A program made the translations under genes and the position numbers. A DNA stretch of 64,000 nucleotides from Azorinus chamasolen. Lineage: Eukaryota; Mollusca; Bivalvia; Cardiida; Solecurtidae. The stretch's first letter is position 1. Each line of letters starts with the position of its first letter. Shown here in pieces: positions 10,269 through 21,540 of the stretch. The notes below the pieces were generated by a model, which was given only the letters and a program-made list of their open reading frames with translations, was not told where the DNA came from and searched no databases. The stretch is taken from NCBI GenBank assembly GCA_963576725.1, contig OY755243.1, forward strand, positions 82,199,945 to 82,263,944. Reading direction: 5' to 3'.

Positions 10269-10424
10269 CAGTAAAACCCCGCTAATGCGACCACCTAAAA
10301 GAGGTAGAATTATGGGTTCTAGAGAAAGCTTTCTGCATTACTTTTGCCCTGCATTAAGCAACCACCTGCTTATAAAGACATCCATGTTTATTCATGAAGT
10401 GGTCGCATTAGAGGAGTTCTACTG
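10269..10424. mobile_element. P-type MITE, AATGCGACCAC subfamily
   Basis: CAGTAAAACCCCGCTAATGC to GAGGAGTTCTACTG with TA duplication at 10267-10268 and 10425-10426. The left arm of the central palindrome is deleted; the right arm GAAAGCTTTCTGCATTAC and GCATTAAGCAACCACCTGC remains. Confidence 0.9.
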
Positions 10425-10643
10425 TATATCGGATTAAGAAACGGCCAAATCTTCACTACAGCTGTTCATGGTTTGGTTTTGATGCCTCGGAAATAGACAA
10501 AATACAGAATGTATAACATTTTGAAGTATATACCTTTTTATAGACCCTTTCGATCCAAATATTTTAAAATTGGGCAACGATAAGAGTAATATTTTGTGTG
10601 TGTCGTGTACATGCATGCGTGCCTGTGCATATGGGTATGACTA

Positions 10644-10762
10644 CAGTAAAACCTAAACCTAGCCTTCTAGAATGACTATTAAAACGAGGTCTGATTCTGG
10701 GCTATAAAGGCAGGTGGTATGATAAAGCATGGTGAATGTTACACAGAAAGCTCCTACAGCAG
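10644..10762. mobile_element. left half of a P-type MITE
   Basis: CAGTAAAACC after TA, then GGCAGGTGGTATGATAAAGC and CACAGAAAGCTCCTA, where it stops at the palindrome centre. The right half is absent, as if broken at the hairpin tip. Confidence 0.7.
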
Positions 10763-11040
10763 TAAAACACTTCCTATCTCATTTTGTCTTCATAAGACAT
10801 ACACACAATATATATTGTGGTAATAATTTAGTATTCCAATGCTTAACGACTGTTTTGCATTTTCCAGTCAGAATGTATGGTGCCTTCGAAGTAAATTCCT
10901 TCGCATAATGTTCAATACAGCTCCCCAGAGACAATTTTAAAGAACTTTGTATTTATCAGTTAGACTTGATGTTGCGTATGGTTTCCATAGACGATGTGTT
11001 CGATTTTGAACTTTGATAAAATCACAGTTTGACACTGTCT

Positions 11041-11170
11041 GATCAGGATCTTCTATGTTTGCTTATGGAATTATAAACCTCTAATTCTATATGTTCACAC
11101 ATAAATGCAACTATAACAATTCAGCTAATACATATCCATGATGTCATTATTTCTTATACACACATTCATG
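11041..11170. mobile_element. half of a B2 MITE
   Basis: Starts GATCAGGATCTTCTATG at the hairpin and continues through GTTTGCTTATGGAATTA and GATGTCATTATTTCTTA. The other half is absent. It lies 36 bases before a complete B2 copy. Confidence 0.6.
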
Positions 11171-11205
11171 AAATATTCATAAGTACATACGATATGTGAT
11201 ATTGT

Positions 11206-11436
11206 TTAACCCTTTACTCCATGAATATTCGTGTAAGAAATTATGATATTATGAATATTAATTAGATTAATATTTTCTTATAATGGCATATGAACACATG
11301 CTATTTTGGTTTAGACAGAAACTGTAGAATTAAATCTATATTGTATCATACGCAAACAGAGAAGACCCTGATCAGACGGCTTCTATAGTCTGCTTGCAAA
11401 GGCATAGAAAGGCTTGTTAATGGAGTAAAGCGTTAA
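11206..11436. mobile_element. B2 hairpin MITE
   Basis: Left end TTAACCCTTTACTCCATGAA, right end TGGAGTAAAGCGTTAA. It carries GATATTATGAATATTAATTA, AATGGCATATGAACACATG, CAGAAACTGTAGAATTA and the hairpin arm GATCAGACGGCTTCTATAG. The right arm is shortened. Confidence 0.85.
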
Positions 11437-11480
11437 CCCGAATGGCCAGTTCTCACCTTACTTATCCTCGTTTTCGTATA

Positions 11481-11955
11481 CAGTAAAACCCCTCTAAACC
11501 GGACCCTAAACTTAGAATCACCCATTTTCAGAATAATATATGTACTTCACAACAGCAGGTGTTAAGTGCTTGTGTGGCGGCCGTAAAAAAGTCGCCCCGT
11601 ACTTCATTCTCAGTGTTGTTATATTTTCTGGTTCTTCGGGATCATTAGTTTTGATGTTATTAGTTTTGAAAATTGAATACTGCTTAAGCCGGTGCTAGGG
11701 GGCGTGAGTAGTGTTGCACTTTTAATTACTACTCATGAACAGACTCAATAAAACCGAGTCTGCAATTTTCTCTTTTTGCATTTCTACATTTGCTTTCGAA
11801 GGATCGCCAATTTTCAAAATAATATTAGTATAAATATCAGTCTTGGAGACAGGTGACAGCTTAAATTAGGGTGAAAATGACGCAGAAAACTCCTAGAGGA
11901 GCTCTCTGCATGATTTACACACTGCATTAAGCAGCCATCTGCCTTAAAGTATAAG
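11481..11955. mobile_element. P-type MITE split by a repeat unit
   Basis: Left end CAGTAAAACCCCTCTAAACC after TA at 11479-11480. The element resumes beyond 11830 with TATCAGTCTTGGAGACAGG, GCAGAAAACTCCTAGAGGAG and CAGCCATCTGCC. The interval 11525-11830 is foreign. The far right terminus has decayed. Confidence 0.8.
11525..11830 (-). repeat. R3 repeat unit inserted in a P MITE
   Basis: This is the same unit that occurs near 40.7-41.0 and 46.3 kb, recognised by CTTAAGCCGGTGCTAGG, ACAGACTCAATAAAACCG and GGCGGCCGT. It is bordered by a 23-base direct repeat with three mismatches (ATTTTCAGAATAATAT at the left, ATTTTCAAAATAATAT at the right). That could be a target duplication or the overlap of a tandem monomer. 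Confidence 0.65.
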
Positions 11956-12069
11956 AGTAGTATGATAATATTATCCGACCATACTCTGCTATTGCACTAT
12001 TTCGATAGATACGGTATACACCATGAAATATCATATTGCTAAAAGGGTGTTATTCAATGCAATCGTCTT

Positions 12070-14381
12070 GACTTATTTGAACAAAAGACATAGTGTATAT
12101 CCAATAATTACTAAGTGCAATAGTAAGAGATGTATATGTTACGATTTTATTTCTACTAGACCAACAATTAAATCTCTTGTTAATGTTAGAGTGTTCAGTG
12201 TGAAGATTAATTCTGATTTAGATTGAAACCTGTCTAATATTATATATGTTCTAACATGAAATGCTCCACGCTGTGGCATTCAATATGTAGGTCAGACAGG
12301 TCGTACTTTAAAAAACTAGGTTTCGTGAACAATTTCCACTGCTGAATCAAAGAAGTACGCAATTTTCTTTACCAGCATTTTCGTCATACAGGGCATTATT
12401 TAAAATATGTTTCTGTTCAACCAGTAGTAGAACAAATTCATTATGATTATAATACTACTAGCAGTTTTAAATCTAAAGCTCGTTTTATCACAGAGCTAGA
12501 CCTTTTCCTTTGGGCCTGAATGATAACATTTATCAAGTGGCAATATTTCTTAAGATCCTAGCATCGATATTTTCTCTATATTTTCTATTCGAAAACGTAT
12601 AAGTAGATCACATGGTAGACGTAGAAATGGTAATATTAAGCGTAAATACTCCGCAATATGTTTATTCATGATTTACATACCATTCTTAAAAAACTAGCAA
12701 ACATTCTAAGTTATCTTGTTAATCGTCTTTACCTTTTTCTTGTCTCAGGTCCATAGACGAAGAGGCTTATAAAATCTATATGCGTACATATCCGTTAATT
12801 AATACTGCCTCGCTTATACAAAGTTACACACAGCATGTTCTTCGTCCTCGTATTGATAAAGAATCTGAACATAAAAGGCATTTTCTGAAATTTCAAGTTC
12901 TAAATAAAGGTATCGATTTTTTGATATTCAAAGTATATTTCGTGATAAGAATGTAATCGATACCATTCCCAAATATTTCATCAACTCTGAATCACCTATC
13001 ATCTGTTATAAATATAATAAAGGAATGTTATTTTTAACTGCAATAAATTTGTCTCTGACTCAATACCTCTATTTCAAGCTTTTGATATAAACCAGTTGGT
13101 CATGTCATTACTGGTAATTTTGATAGCATTAAAGATAAACGTCTCAGGACCCTCCTAACTAAAGGACCACCTTCCCATATTGATTTTGACGTTTGTCGAA
13201 CTCATACTGCGGAAGCTATTCAAGAATTCTGCACCAAATGGTATCGACGAGAATATGCTGATGTTAATGCCCTTTCGGATTATTTTTGATTATTTTTGTA
13301 TTATTGCATTTTACAAATAAAATTAACAACTTTTACCACCTCGACCTAGAGTTACATTTCGCTATTTGAAGAAAAATATGTCTAAATTTCATTCAAATTA
13401 TGTTCTTGCTCCTGCTGACAAGGTATCAAATAATGTAATCATTATTTGAAGATTGTACTATGTTGATGTTATAAAGAAGAAGCTAATTGGTTCACAAACT
13501 TATATCACAGTTCAAACACCTGAAAAAGGTATAGTGCAGAAACATGTAAAAATGTGCAATACTTTTAAGTCTGTTCCTAACATAAAACAACATAAACTTT
13601 CTACTTTGTACTGGATTTCGAAACTACATAAAACCCTTATAAGGCGCGTTTTTTGCCAACTCTTGTTGTTGTACTACTACTAAAAATTCTAAACTTTTGA
13701 TGTCCTGTCTTACTACGATCAAAGAACATGTAAAACGTTACTGTGATGAAATATATGGAAATTCTGGTATTAATGTGTTTTGGTCCAGAAACAATTCAAA
13801 TGATGTTTTAACTAAACTTGAAAATGAACTCTTCACTGAGCTCTTCTGATTTCTCTACACTCTATACTACTCTACCTCACCATCTTATAAAGGATAAACT
13901 GATTAAATTAATAGAAAAAACCTTTGCCAGAGAAAATAAAATGTCCCTTGCTTGTAATGTTCAACGTTTATTCTTTTCGAATTCAGAAGTTGAACATTAC
14001 ACAATGTGGACTTGCCTTGATGTTTGTAGATCTCTTACCTTTCATTAAGATAATATATGTGTGCGTTATGGGGATACCATATATCGTCACGTTGTTAATA
14101 TACCCATGTGTACAAATTGTGCCCCTCTTGTTGCAGATTTGCTTTTGTATTGCTATCAGAGGTATTTTATGCTTATCTTAAAACCTGATACACAGGCCGA
14201 TATTGTTAATGCTTTTAATAACACTTCAAGGTATTTAGACGATATTTTGAATTTGGATGATCCTTATTTTGAAACGATGATTTCTTCAATTAACCTAAAA
14301 GAAATGTCTTTAAACAAAGCGAATCAATCTGACAGTATGGCTTCCTTCTTAAATTTGAATCTTTCCATCACATATGATGAA
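12070..14381 (+). pseudogene. Naiad Penelope-like retroelement, copy 1, broken
   Basis: Fragments in several frames match the intact copy at 35.9-39.1 kb: CNSKRCICYDF, then GIQYVGQTGRT (GIY-YIG endonuclease), the linker, LPPRPRVTFRYLK, LYTTLPHHLIKDKLIKLIEK (RT), TNCAPLVADLLL and YLDDILNLDDPYFETM. It has multiple frameshifts and deletions, including most of the CxC linker, and lacks the last quarter. In-frame TGA codons stand at 12224, 12257 and 13447, at the same places as in the intact copy. It is cut at 14381 by a minus-strand tail. It cannot encode a working protein. Confidence 0.9.
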
Positions 14382-14738
14382 TGGAAAAGTAGTAAAGTCA
14401 AGCAGGCAAAGCCACATACAAGACGCAACCACCACAAAAACACCGATAGACAGCATGACATACACATACACAACCACACACCCAAACGCACACTCACACA
14501 CGAGATGAACACCAACAGGCTCACAATAACCAGAGACAAACACTTCACACATGAACAAAATCACAAGCACAAAGACGCAAGGCAAACAAAAGGAAGGGTG
14601 ACAAAGAGAGTACCGCCATGGCACGGTCAGTAGCAAAACCACCACTGGGGGTTTAAACCGGTTTACGGACGTCCTAACATCACACTTCTCTCAAAGTCAC
14701 CCTAGCTTTACAAATAGTGTAAATAAAGGTATCCCCGC
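14382..14738 (-). mobile_element. Naiad 3' tail, detached
   Basis: On the minus strand this is the terminal part of the element: it ends at the shared TGGAAAAGTAG terminus (14382 plus) and runs through the ACCACC- and CA-rich stretch, AAACCGGTTTACGGACG, and CTAGCTTTACAAATA. It has no coding sequence and has been inserted into copy 1. An open frame across it reads repeat sequence and is not a gene. Confidence 0.85.
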
Positions 14739-14756
14739 CGAAGTTTCATGCAAAAT

Positions 14757-14985
14757 ATATCGTGCCTTTAACGGTTTCCCTGCAGTTGCTCTGACTTCAG
14801 CAAAGTCAATGAGTACATATCTGACGGACTTTTCATAGTGGTTATGGTGTGTTTTATATATTGTCATGTGTTTACCGCCTTTTATGTTATGGGAAAGTCC
14901 AGCGGGGATATCTTTATTTACACTATTTGTTAAGCTAGGATGACTTGGAGATGAATGTGAGGTTAGGACGTCCGTTAACCGGTTT
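14757..14985 (+). mobile_element. Naiad 3' UTR in plus orientation
   Basis: Starting ATCGTGCCTTTAACGG and running through CTTCAGCAAAGTCAATGAG, GTCCAGCGGGGATA and GGACGTCCGTTAACCGG, this is the complement of the 3' UTR of copies 2 and 3. With 14382-14738 it makes an inverted repeat. It may be what remains of the 3' end of copy 1. Confidence 0.75.
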
Positions 14986-14988
14986 AAT

Positions 14989-15572
14989 TGGAAAAGTAGT
15001 AAAGTCAAGCAGGCAAAGCCACATACAAGACGCAACCACCACCAAAACACCGATAGACAGCATGACACACATACACACACACAACCACACAACCAAACGC
15101 ACACTCACACACGAGATGAACACAGAAAACACCAAAAGACACACAAGAACCAGAGACAAACGTTCCACACACGAACAAAATCACAAGCACAAAGACGCAA
15201 GGCAAACAAAAGGAAGGGTGACAAAAAGAGTACCGCCTTGGCACGGTCAGTAGCAAAACCACCACTGGGGGTTTAAACCGGTTTACGGACGTCCTAACCT
15301 CACACTTCTCTCAAAGTCACCCTAGCTTTACAAAGTGTAAATAAAGGTATCCCCGCTGGACTTACCCACAACATAGACGACGGTGAACACAGGACAACAT
15401 GTAAAACATAGCATAATAACTGTGACAATCCGTCAAATATGTACTCAATGACTTTGCTGAAGTCAGAGCACCCCTGCAGGTAAGCCGTTAAGGGCACGAC
15501 AGGGAAATAGTAATACATGGGTCTGGTAAGCTCATCCTGTATCCAAGTTTAAGAGTATACCATCATAGAGTA
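14989..15572 (-). mobile_element. 3' UTR and tail of Naiad copy 2
   Basis: The tail starts at the common TGGAAAAGTAG terminus (14989) and holds a short CA-rich stretch, ACCGCCTTGGCACGGTC, the AAACCGGTTTACGG block and the UTR up to the stop region. It joins the damaged coding part at about 15573. The frames read through it on either strand are repeat by-products. Confidence 0.85.
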
Positions 15573-15575
15573 CTA
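15511..15575 (-). promoter_or_regulatory. SECIS-like element of Naiad copy 2
   Basis: On the minus strand: ATGA, twelve bases (TGGTATACTCTT), AA, an apical loop, GAGCTTACCA, then GAC. The stems TGGTA/TACCA and CTC/GAG are the same as in copy 3, and the differences between the two copies fall outside the core. Selenocysteine insertion elements have this AUGA...AA...GA pattern. Confidence 0.7.
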
Positions 15576-17146
15576 CCCTCGGCCTGTCATCGCGCAAGCA
15601 AAGAGGGAAGCGTAAAAGGGTCGATAACCAAACATGCAGTGCGTTGCAATATAATGGGATCATAACCTTTCTTTTTAAATGTTTTAATGCGTTTAATAAA
15701 CAAATCATGAAACTGGATATGACCCCGCATTTTCCCCGCAAGTTTGTAGATAACATCCCCATAAAAGTCTGGTTGAGAAATGCCTTGTTGCAGTAACGTC
15801 CGTAGATTGCAATTATATTTACTAATGAGTGGTAAATTTCGATAATAAAATTTAGATAAAGTTTTCCGAAGTTTATGATATCTGTAACCTTGCTTAAGAA
15901 GTTTATCAGTTATAACTAAATTACGTCTGTTAAAATCTTCAAGCAAAGAACAGGCTCGAGCAAACCGAATAAGTTGAGAAATATAAACCCCATAAGATGT
16001 AGAACGTGGCACATCTCCATCCAGAAAAGGATAATTAACAATTTTAAAATTAAAATCTTCTCTTTTATCGTATATTTTGGACGAAACTTTATCATTTGTA
16101 ATTGCAGATTCAAATCTAAAAATGAAGCTATAATATCAGATTGATTCGCTTTGTTTAAAGACAGTTCTTTTGGGTAAATTGAAGAAATCATAGTTTCAAA
16201 ATAAGGATTATCTAAATTCAAAATATCGTCTAAATACCTTGAAGTGTTATTAAAAGCATTAACAATATCGGTCTGTGTATCAGGTTTTAAGCTAAGCATA
16301 AAATACCTCTCATAGCAATACAAAAACAAATCTGCAACAAGAGGGGCACAATTTGTAGCCATGGGTATACCAACAACTTGACGATATATGGTATCCCAAT
16401 AACGCACAAATACATTATCTAAACGAAAGGTAAGAGATCTACAAACATCAAGGCAAGTCCACATTGTGTGATGTTCAACTTCTGAATTCGAAAAGAATGA
16501 ACGTTGAACATTACAAGCAATGGACATTTTGTTTTCTCTGGCAAAGGGTTTTTTTCTATTAATTTAATCAGTTTATCCTTTATAAGATGGTGAGGTAGAG
16601 TAGTATAGAGTGTAGAGAAATCATAAGAGCTCAGTAAAGAAATGTTATACTGTTCATTTTCAAGTTTTGTTAAAACATCATTTGAATTTTTTATGGACCA
16701 AAAAACATTAATACCAGAATTTTCATATATTTTATCACAGTAGCGTTTTACATGTTCTTTGATCGTAGTAAGACAGGACGTCAAAAGTATAGATAATTTA
16801 GTAGTGGTACAACAGCTAGAGTTGGCAATAAAACGCGCCTTATAAGGGTTTTTATGTAGTTTCGGAATCCAGTACAAAGTAGAAAGTTTATGTTGTTTTA
16901 TGTTAGGACCAGACTTAAAATTAGCGCATTTTTACATGTTCCGAGACTATATCTTTTTCAGGTGTTTGAACTGTTATATAAGTTTTTGAATCAGTTAGCT
17001 CCTTCTTTAAAACATCAACATAATGCAATCTTCAAATAATGATTACATTATTTGATGCCTTGTCAGCAGGAACAAGAACATAATTTGAATGAAAATTAGA
17101 AATGTTTTTCTTCAAATAGCGAAATGTAACTCTAGATCGAGGTGGT
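15573..17146 (-). pseudogene. Naiad copy 2, 5'-truncated RT region
   Basis: It covers roughly residues 536-1063 of the intact copy: TLYWIPKLHKNPYKARF, SSYDFSTLYTTLPHH, GIPMATNCAPLVADLFLYC (the usual Gly after Met is Ala), YLDDILNLDNPYFETM and the C-terminal QLIRFARACSLLEDFNRR region. At least two frameshifts (near 16545 and 16105) and a 12-base deletion near the C-terminus break it. The TGA at 17034-17032 is conserved with the other copies. The truncated 5' edge joins an inverted tail piece at 17147. Confidence 0.92.
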
Positions 17147-17672
<526 letters not shown>

Positions 17673-17730
17673 TTGAGTAAATCTACAGTTCAATATAGTA
17701 TTAAAATGGTTGATTAGTTATTTTATCAGA

Positions 17731-17880
17731 ACTACAGATACAGGTGCGTACTCAAACACTACAATTTCGTTATTTCTCCACCAAATACTATACTATGTTG
17801 TGACTACTCTTTAGATTAAAGAGTGGTCAAAGCATAGGATTTAGTGGAAAAATAAAGAAGTTATTCTTGAAAATAGTCCA
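17731..17880. mobile_element. F-type hairpin MITE
   Basis: The inverted arms ATTTCTCCACCAAATACTAT...CTCTTTAG and AAAGAGTGGTC...TTTAGTGGAAAAATAAAG surround a few bases. Outer sequence CAGATACAGGTGCGTACTCA matches the end of the copy at 29531. The right end is worn. Confidence 0.7.
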
Positions 17881-18389
17881 TTCTTATAACGAATGAACAT
17901 ACAGATTTCACTGCAAGTGGTAATCACAATCCACTCTGCATGGCTTACAGTTATACATACGACAAACACCAATATTTACATCTGATTTTGCATTGTTTAT
18001 TTCGTATATTTGTATCAACGTAGATGAATGTAGGTGACAACCACGTCCAGATACGTTTGAGTAGTAACAAAGGACTATATTTGGTAGACGACCATACAAA
18101 TCATAGTATTGTTCCTGATGCCAACATCCATTGGTGAAGTTTACATGAAAACTTTTTCAACTTCATAATTAATACTATATAACTTTCAAGTAAGCAAAAC
18201 CTATATCGTATTAGCATTCAAATATGTGATTGCAACTCCATTTTTGTTTAGGTCAATATATAAAACGTTCAGCAGAACATTGTGGTAAAACGGTTTAACC
18301 TAAGGCTGTTAGGAAATACTTAATTTGCACATGCAATTCTACGATTCACAATATTTATACGAGTACACGCTGTTTATGAGTACAGTGAA
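17881..18389. other. no gene or element recognised
   Basis: AT-rich. The minus-strand frame at 17908-18099 has no recognisable motif. Nothing else seen. Confidence 0.5.
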
Positions 18390-18629
18390 TTAACCACTTT
18401 TCCACATAGATACGCCTTTGCAAACAGAATAGACCCAGGACAGAACTTATTATGTAAATGTTGTCTTCTTAGAGTATGCTATGATTGCTTGTGGAATAAT
18501 ACAGATTCGATTATAATATTCTGACATGACCGACATTTCCCATGTTTATATTCTATTACAAAATTTGAGCCGATTTGTATTCATGCTGTCATTATTTCAA
18601 ATAAGAACAATCATGAGGTAAAGGGTAAT
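18390..18629. mobile_element. B2 MITE, diverged
   Basis: Starts TTAACCACTTTTCCACATAG, then GCCTTTGCAAACAGAATAGA and, past a degraded hairpin, TGCTTGTGGAATAATACAGA and CATGCTGTCATTATTTC. Ends GAGGTAAAGGGTAA. Confidence 0.65.
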
Positions 18630-19540
18630 TGGATATGGCTACGTCAATGAACTCAAATGACTTTATCATAACGCTATCTAAACATGCGATATTAACTTAC
18701 AACAAAGAGTCAAACGGGACAATCTAATGTTGTCTAATGCAATATATTTCTTTGATACCGATTAAAGCATAGATTGGTTTCTATTGATTTCTATAATACA
18801 TTGTTCACTGACCTGTCACAAAACAATCACAAAGTTCGAATACATGTATATTATTTTCTCTCCTCGCGATTCTAAAAAGTAAAGATACTTTTTCGTAATT
18901 CTCAAGCGTAAATGTTTTTAACAAGAAATAAATAACAATTAAAAATTGCTATTAGATACCTTCTTGATGAAAACAAGATAAAATACATGATACTGATCGT
19001 AAATCAATTCTACTGCAGAAAGAAACGGGTTTGCTTAGGTAAATGTCTAGTCGTGTCGCTTTTAAAAGTAAAATGTCATGCTTTTATTTGTATTACAGTT
19101 AGTAGCAAATATACGATTTTACTAAGATAAAACAGTAATGTGTGTATCTATTACGTTGACCACGCGGTGTGTCTTTCTGGTTTAGAAGGCTTAATCCTTT
19201 ATTGCTCGAGCGCCTTCGGTATAAGTATTCAGGGTAGAGTGTACCCGCTTGCTTTGATACTCGTTTGCTTCTACAGTTTCTGCAATACCAAAAATGCATG
19301 TTTTCATGTGATTATAAACATATATATCAATAGTCATGTTGTATTGTCATTGGTAGCATTTGAAAAAAATACAAATTACTTAGTGTTTGGCCTGGATAAT
19401 ATTTATATACATATGGCGTCATTTCACGGATAGAACTTGTGTGCTAGGAGATATATACATTTTATTGGAAAAAAGTGTATAGTCAAACAATACAATACAT
19501 GTCCTTACCTTGTCGCTGTTGTGAGGACTAACATGTAAAT
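18630..19540. other. no gene or element recognised
   Basis: AT-rich. Overlapping frames at 19099-19299 and 19140-19433 show no known domain; they are short and unsupported. Confidence 0.5.
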
Positions 19541-19668
19541 GGCAATTGTATTGGCATGATCTGTACAATCAGATCTATTTAATTCCATAAGAAAATAGAG
19601 CAGACCCTGATTATGGTCTACTCTGGGTGCAAGGCGTTAAAAGAGGTATCTATGAAGTAACAATTTGA
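19541..19668. mobile_element. right part of a B2 MITE
   Basis: ACAATCAGATCTATTTAATT, AAATAGAGCAGACCCTGATT, GGTCTACTCTGGGTGCAAGG and a worn right end TATCTATGAAGTAACAATTT. The hairpin centre is deleted. Confidence 0.55.
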
Positions 19669-19984
19669 GTGAGTCTTATGTACTATGAACAGTTAACACA
19701 CCTGAACTGAATGACATTAATTGTGACGCTTCATAGATGTAGTTTCAGTCCCATCTTATTGTACATACATTGTTAGGCAAGTCAGTGAATTCAGCGTTGC
19801 ACGGAGGCAGTTTTCGTGCATGATTATGGATCACGGAAATAAGAATAATTTGTTTTAATGTAAACATAAATGTCATTGAATACAAAAAGTGTTAATTGAC
19901 AATTGAAACAAAACAATTCAGTTAGAATAATGTTTCCACTTTACTATATGGGACTAGACTAATTATTGATTGCCATGAGATATT

Positions 19985-20188
19985 CAATAGAACCTGTCTT
20001 TAGCAGTCATACACAAAAGGTATAATTATGGGTCTGTAAGGCATGTTGTAGCTTAATGCAGGTTTAAAGTAATACAAAAAGCTTCTATAGGAGCTTTTTG
20101 CATTACCTTTGTCCTGCATTAAGTAACCACCTGTTTTAACACTCATATGTTCAATAAATGGATGGCCGCTTAGTAGAGGTTGTAATGT
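19985..20188. mobile_element. P-type MITE
   Basis: Ends worn (CAATAGAACCTGTC left, GAGGTTGTAATG right). The centre is well kept: AAAAAGCTTCTATAGGAGCT, with GTTGTAGCTTAATGCAGG and CCTGCATTAAGTAACCACC outside it. Confidence 0.8.
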
Positions 20189-20201
20189 AGAAATCTATTA
20201 T

Positions 20202-20340
20202 TATCCCGCTATCTATCACATAACGCTGTGTCTCATCAGGATCCAACCTGTTTGACACTCGGTCATTGGTTTCCCAAAAGCTTGATCGAATCGGAAGTAG
20301 TCAAAATGTAGTAGATTCCATTAGAGTAGAAGGGTATCTA
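20202..20340. mobile_element. right half of a B6 MITE
   Basis: GTGTCTCATCAGGATCCAAC, CTGTTTGACACTCGGTCA and GCTTGATCGAATCGGAAGTA match the right side of B6 copies at 43.1 and 52.0 kb. The left side is not present. Confidence 0.6.
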
Positions 20341-21538
20341 TCAGTTTGGGTACTAAACACAGTGGCATTCAATTGTTGACAAGTTTGAGCATAACTATAT
20401 GAAGATGTTTCTTTAACAGCGGGAAAACAGTCCTACAGGGAGCGCCACTTACAAAAGGGAACGGCACTCAAACATATTTTTATTTTGAAACTGAAATAAA
20501 TCACCAAAGAGATAAAAGTAAGGTATCTTATTCTTATTAGTTTATTTTGTTTCCTTTTTAAATCCATTCCTAAAAACCGCTGCGGACCTTTCGGATTTAA
20601 GCGTTTCCACTCGGCCATACTTTAAAAACACATGTTTTACTGCTTATTTAAACATAATTGCCATTATTACCCTAATACAAAATAGGTATATATGTCAATA
20701 TGTAATATTGCCAAGTATAGGATAATAAGATATTTTGTTGATTTTAATTATCTGTAAATCAGTCGCGAAAAATTTGATATGGATATCAAAACAAGTATGT
20801 ACCATGTATGCATCAAATTGTCCATTGCTGCATCAAGTGTGGCACGCTGTGTGTTTTGTGCGTGTCACTTTCTGCTTGCAACCTCCAACGCTGGATGAGG
20901 TTGCAACGCTGGATAGTCTAATCTTAGGTGAAAAGGGAGCCGAATGCGTACGTCTCCCTGCCAGTACATATCCTCTTCATGTATAAGCCTATACTGCTTT
21001 CTCGTGGCAACGCACATTCACTGAGCAACCTGCGTCCTCAGGCTAAACTGTAAGTGACTCGGAGGTATTCTGCCCAGACGTACGGCATGCCAGGCCCACC
21101 GGCGAGTGGATATACACTGATGCTACGAACAGACTTCCACCTATGGGTTGAATGGCGGATAGACTGGATACGTTAGCCCATGGTAGGCAGACAGTCTAAG
21201 TGGGGGCAAAACTCTGACTCCAAACCCAATTAGATGGAGCTCATTAGCCCTGCCAGGTCATTCATCTAGGACAAGGTCAGTCCGATTTAAAAACCTACGA
21301 CCCACGGACCATTTTTCACCGTCCCAGCTTGCTGGACTATGTCAAATGATCCTGAGTGTAAATGGTGGAACTACTATAGCGCACACTGCCCTTCGCTTAA
21401 AACTTCCATTTCGCAAGCCAGACGATCACACCCTCGTCTTAGATCTTCTTTATATACATTGTGTTACGTGTATGTGACTCTTATAGATTACACAAACATA
21501 TCCAGTAACAACACGTTTCACGGATACCGAGAAAGGGG
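20341..21538. other. unresolved, includes a GC-richer block
   Basis: Most is unremarkable. From about 21000 to 21340 base composition rises and the text (CTCATTAGCCCTGCCAGGTC, GTAGGCAGACAGTC) looks like a fragment of a larger retroelement, but I cannot assign it. Open frames at 20735-20986 and 21339-21602 have no recognisable motif. Confidence 0.35.
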
Positions 21539-21540
21539 TA

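Noticed and set aside
20341..21538. LTR retrotransposon around the GC-richer block
   Set aside because: I found no paired LTRs, primer-binding site or gag/pol frames.
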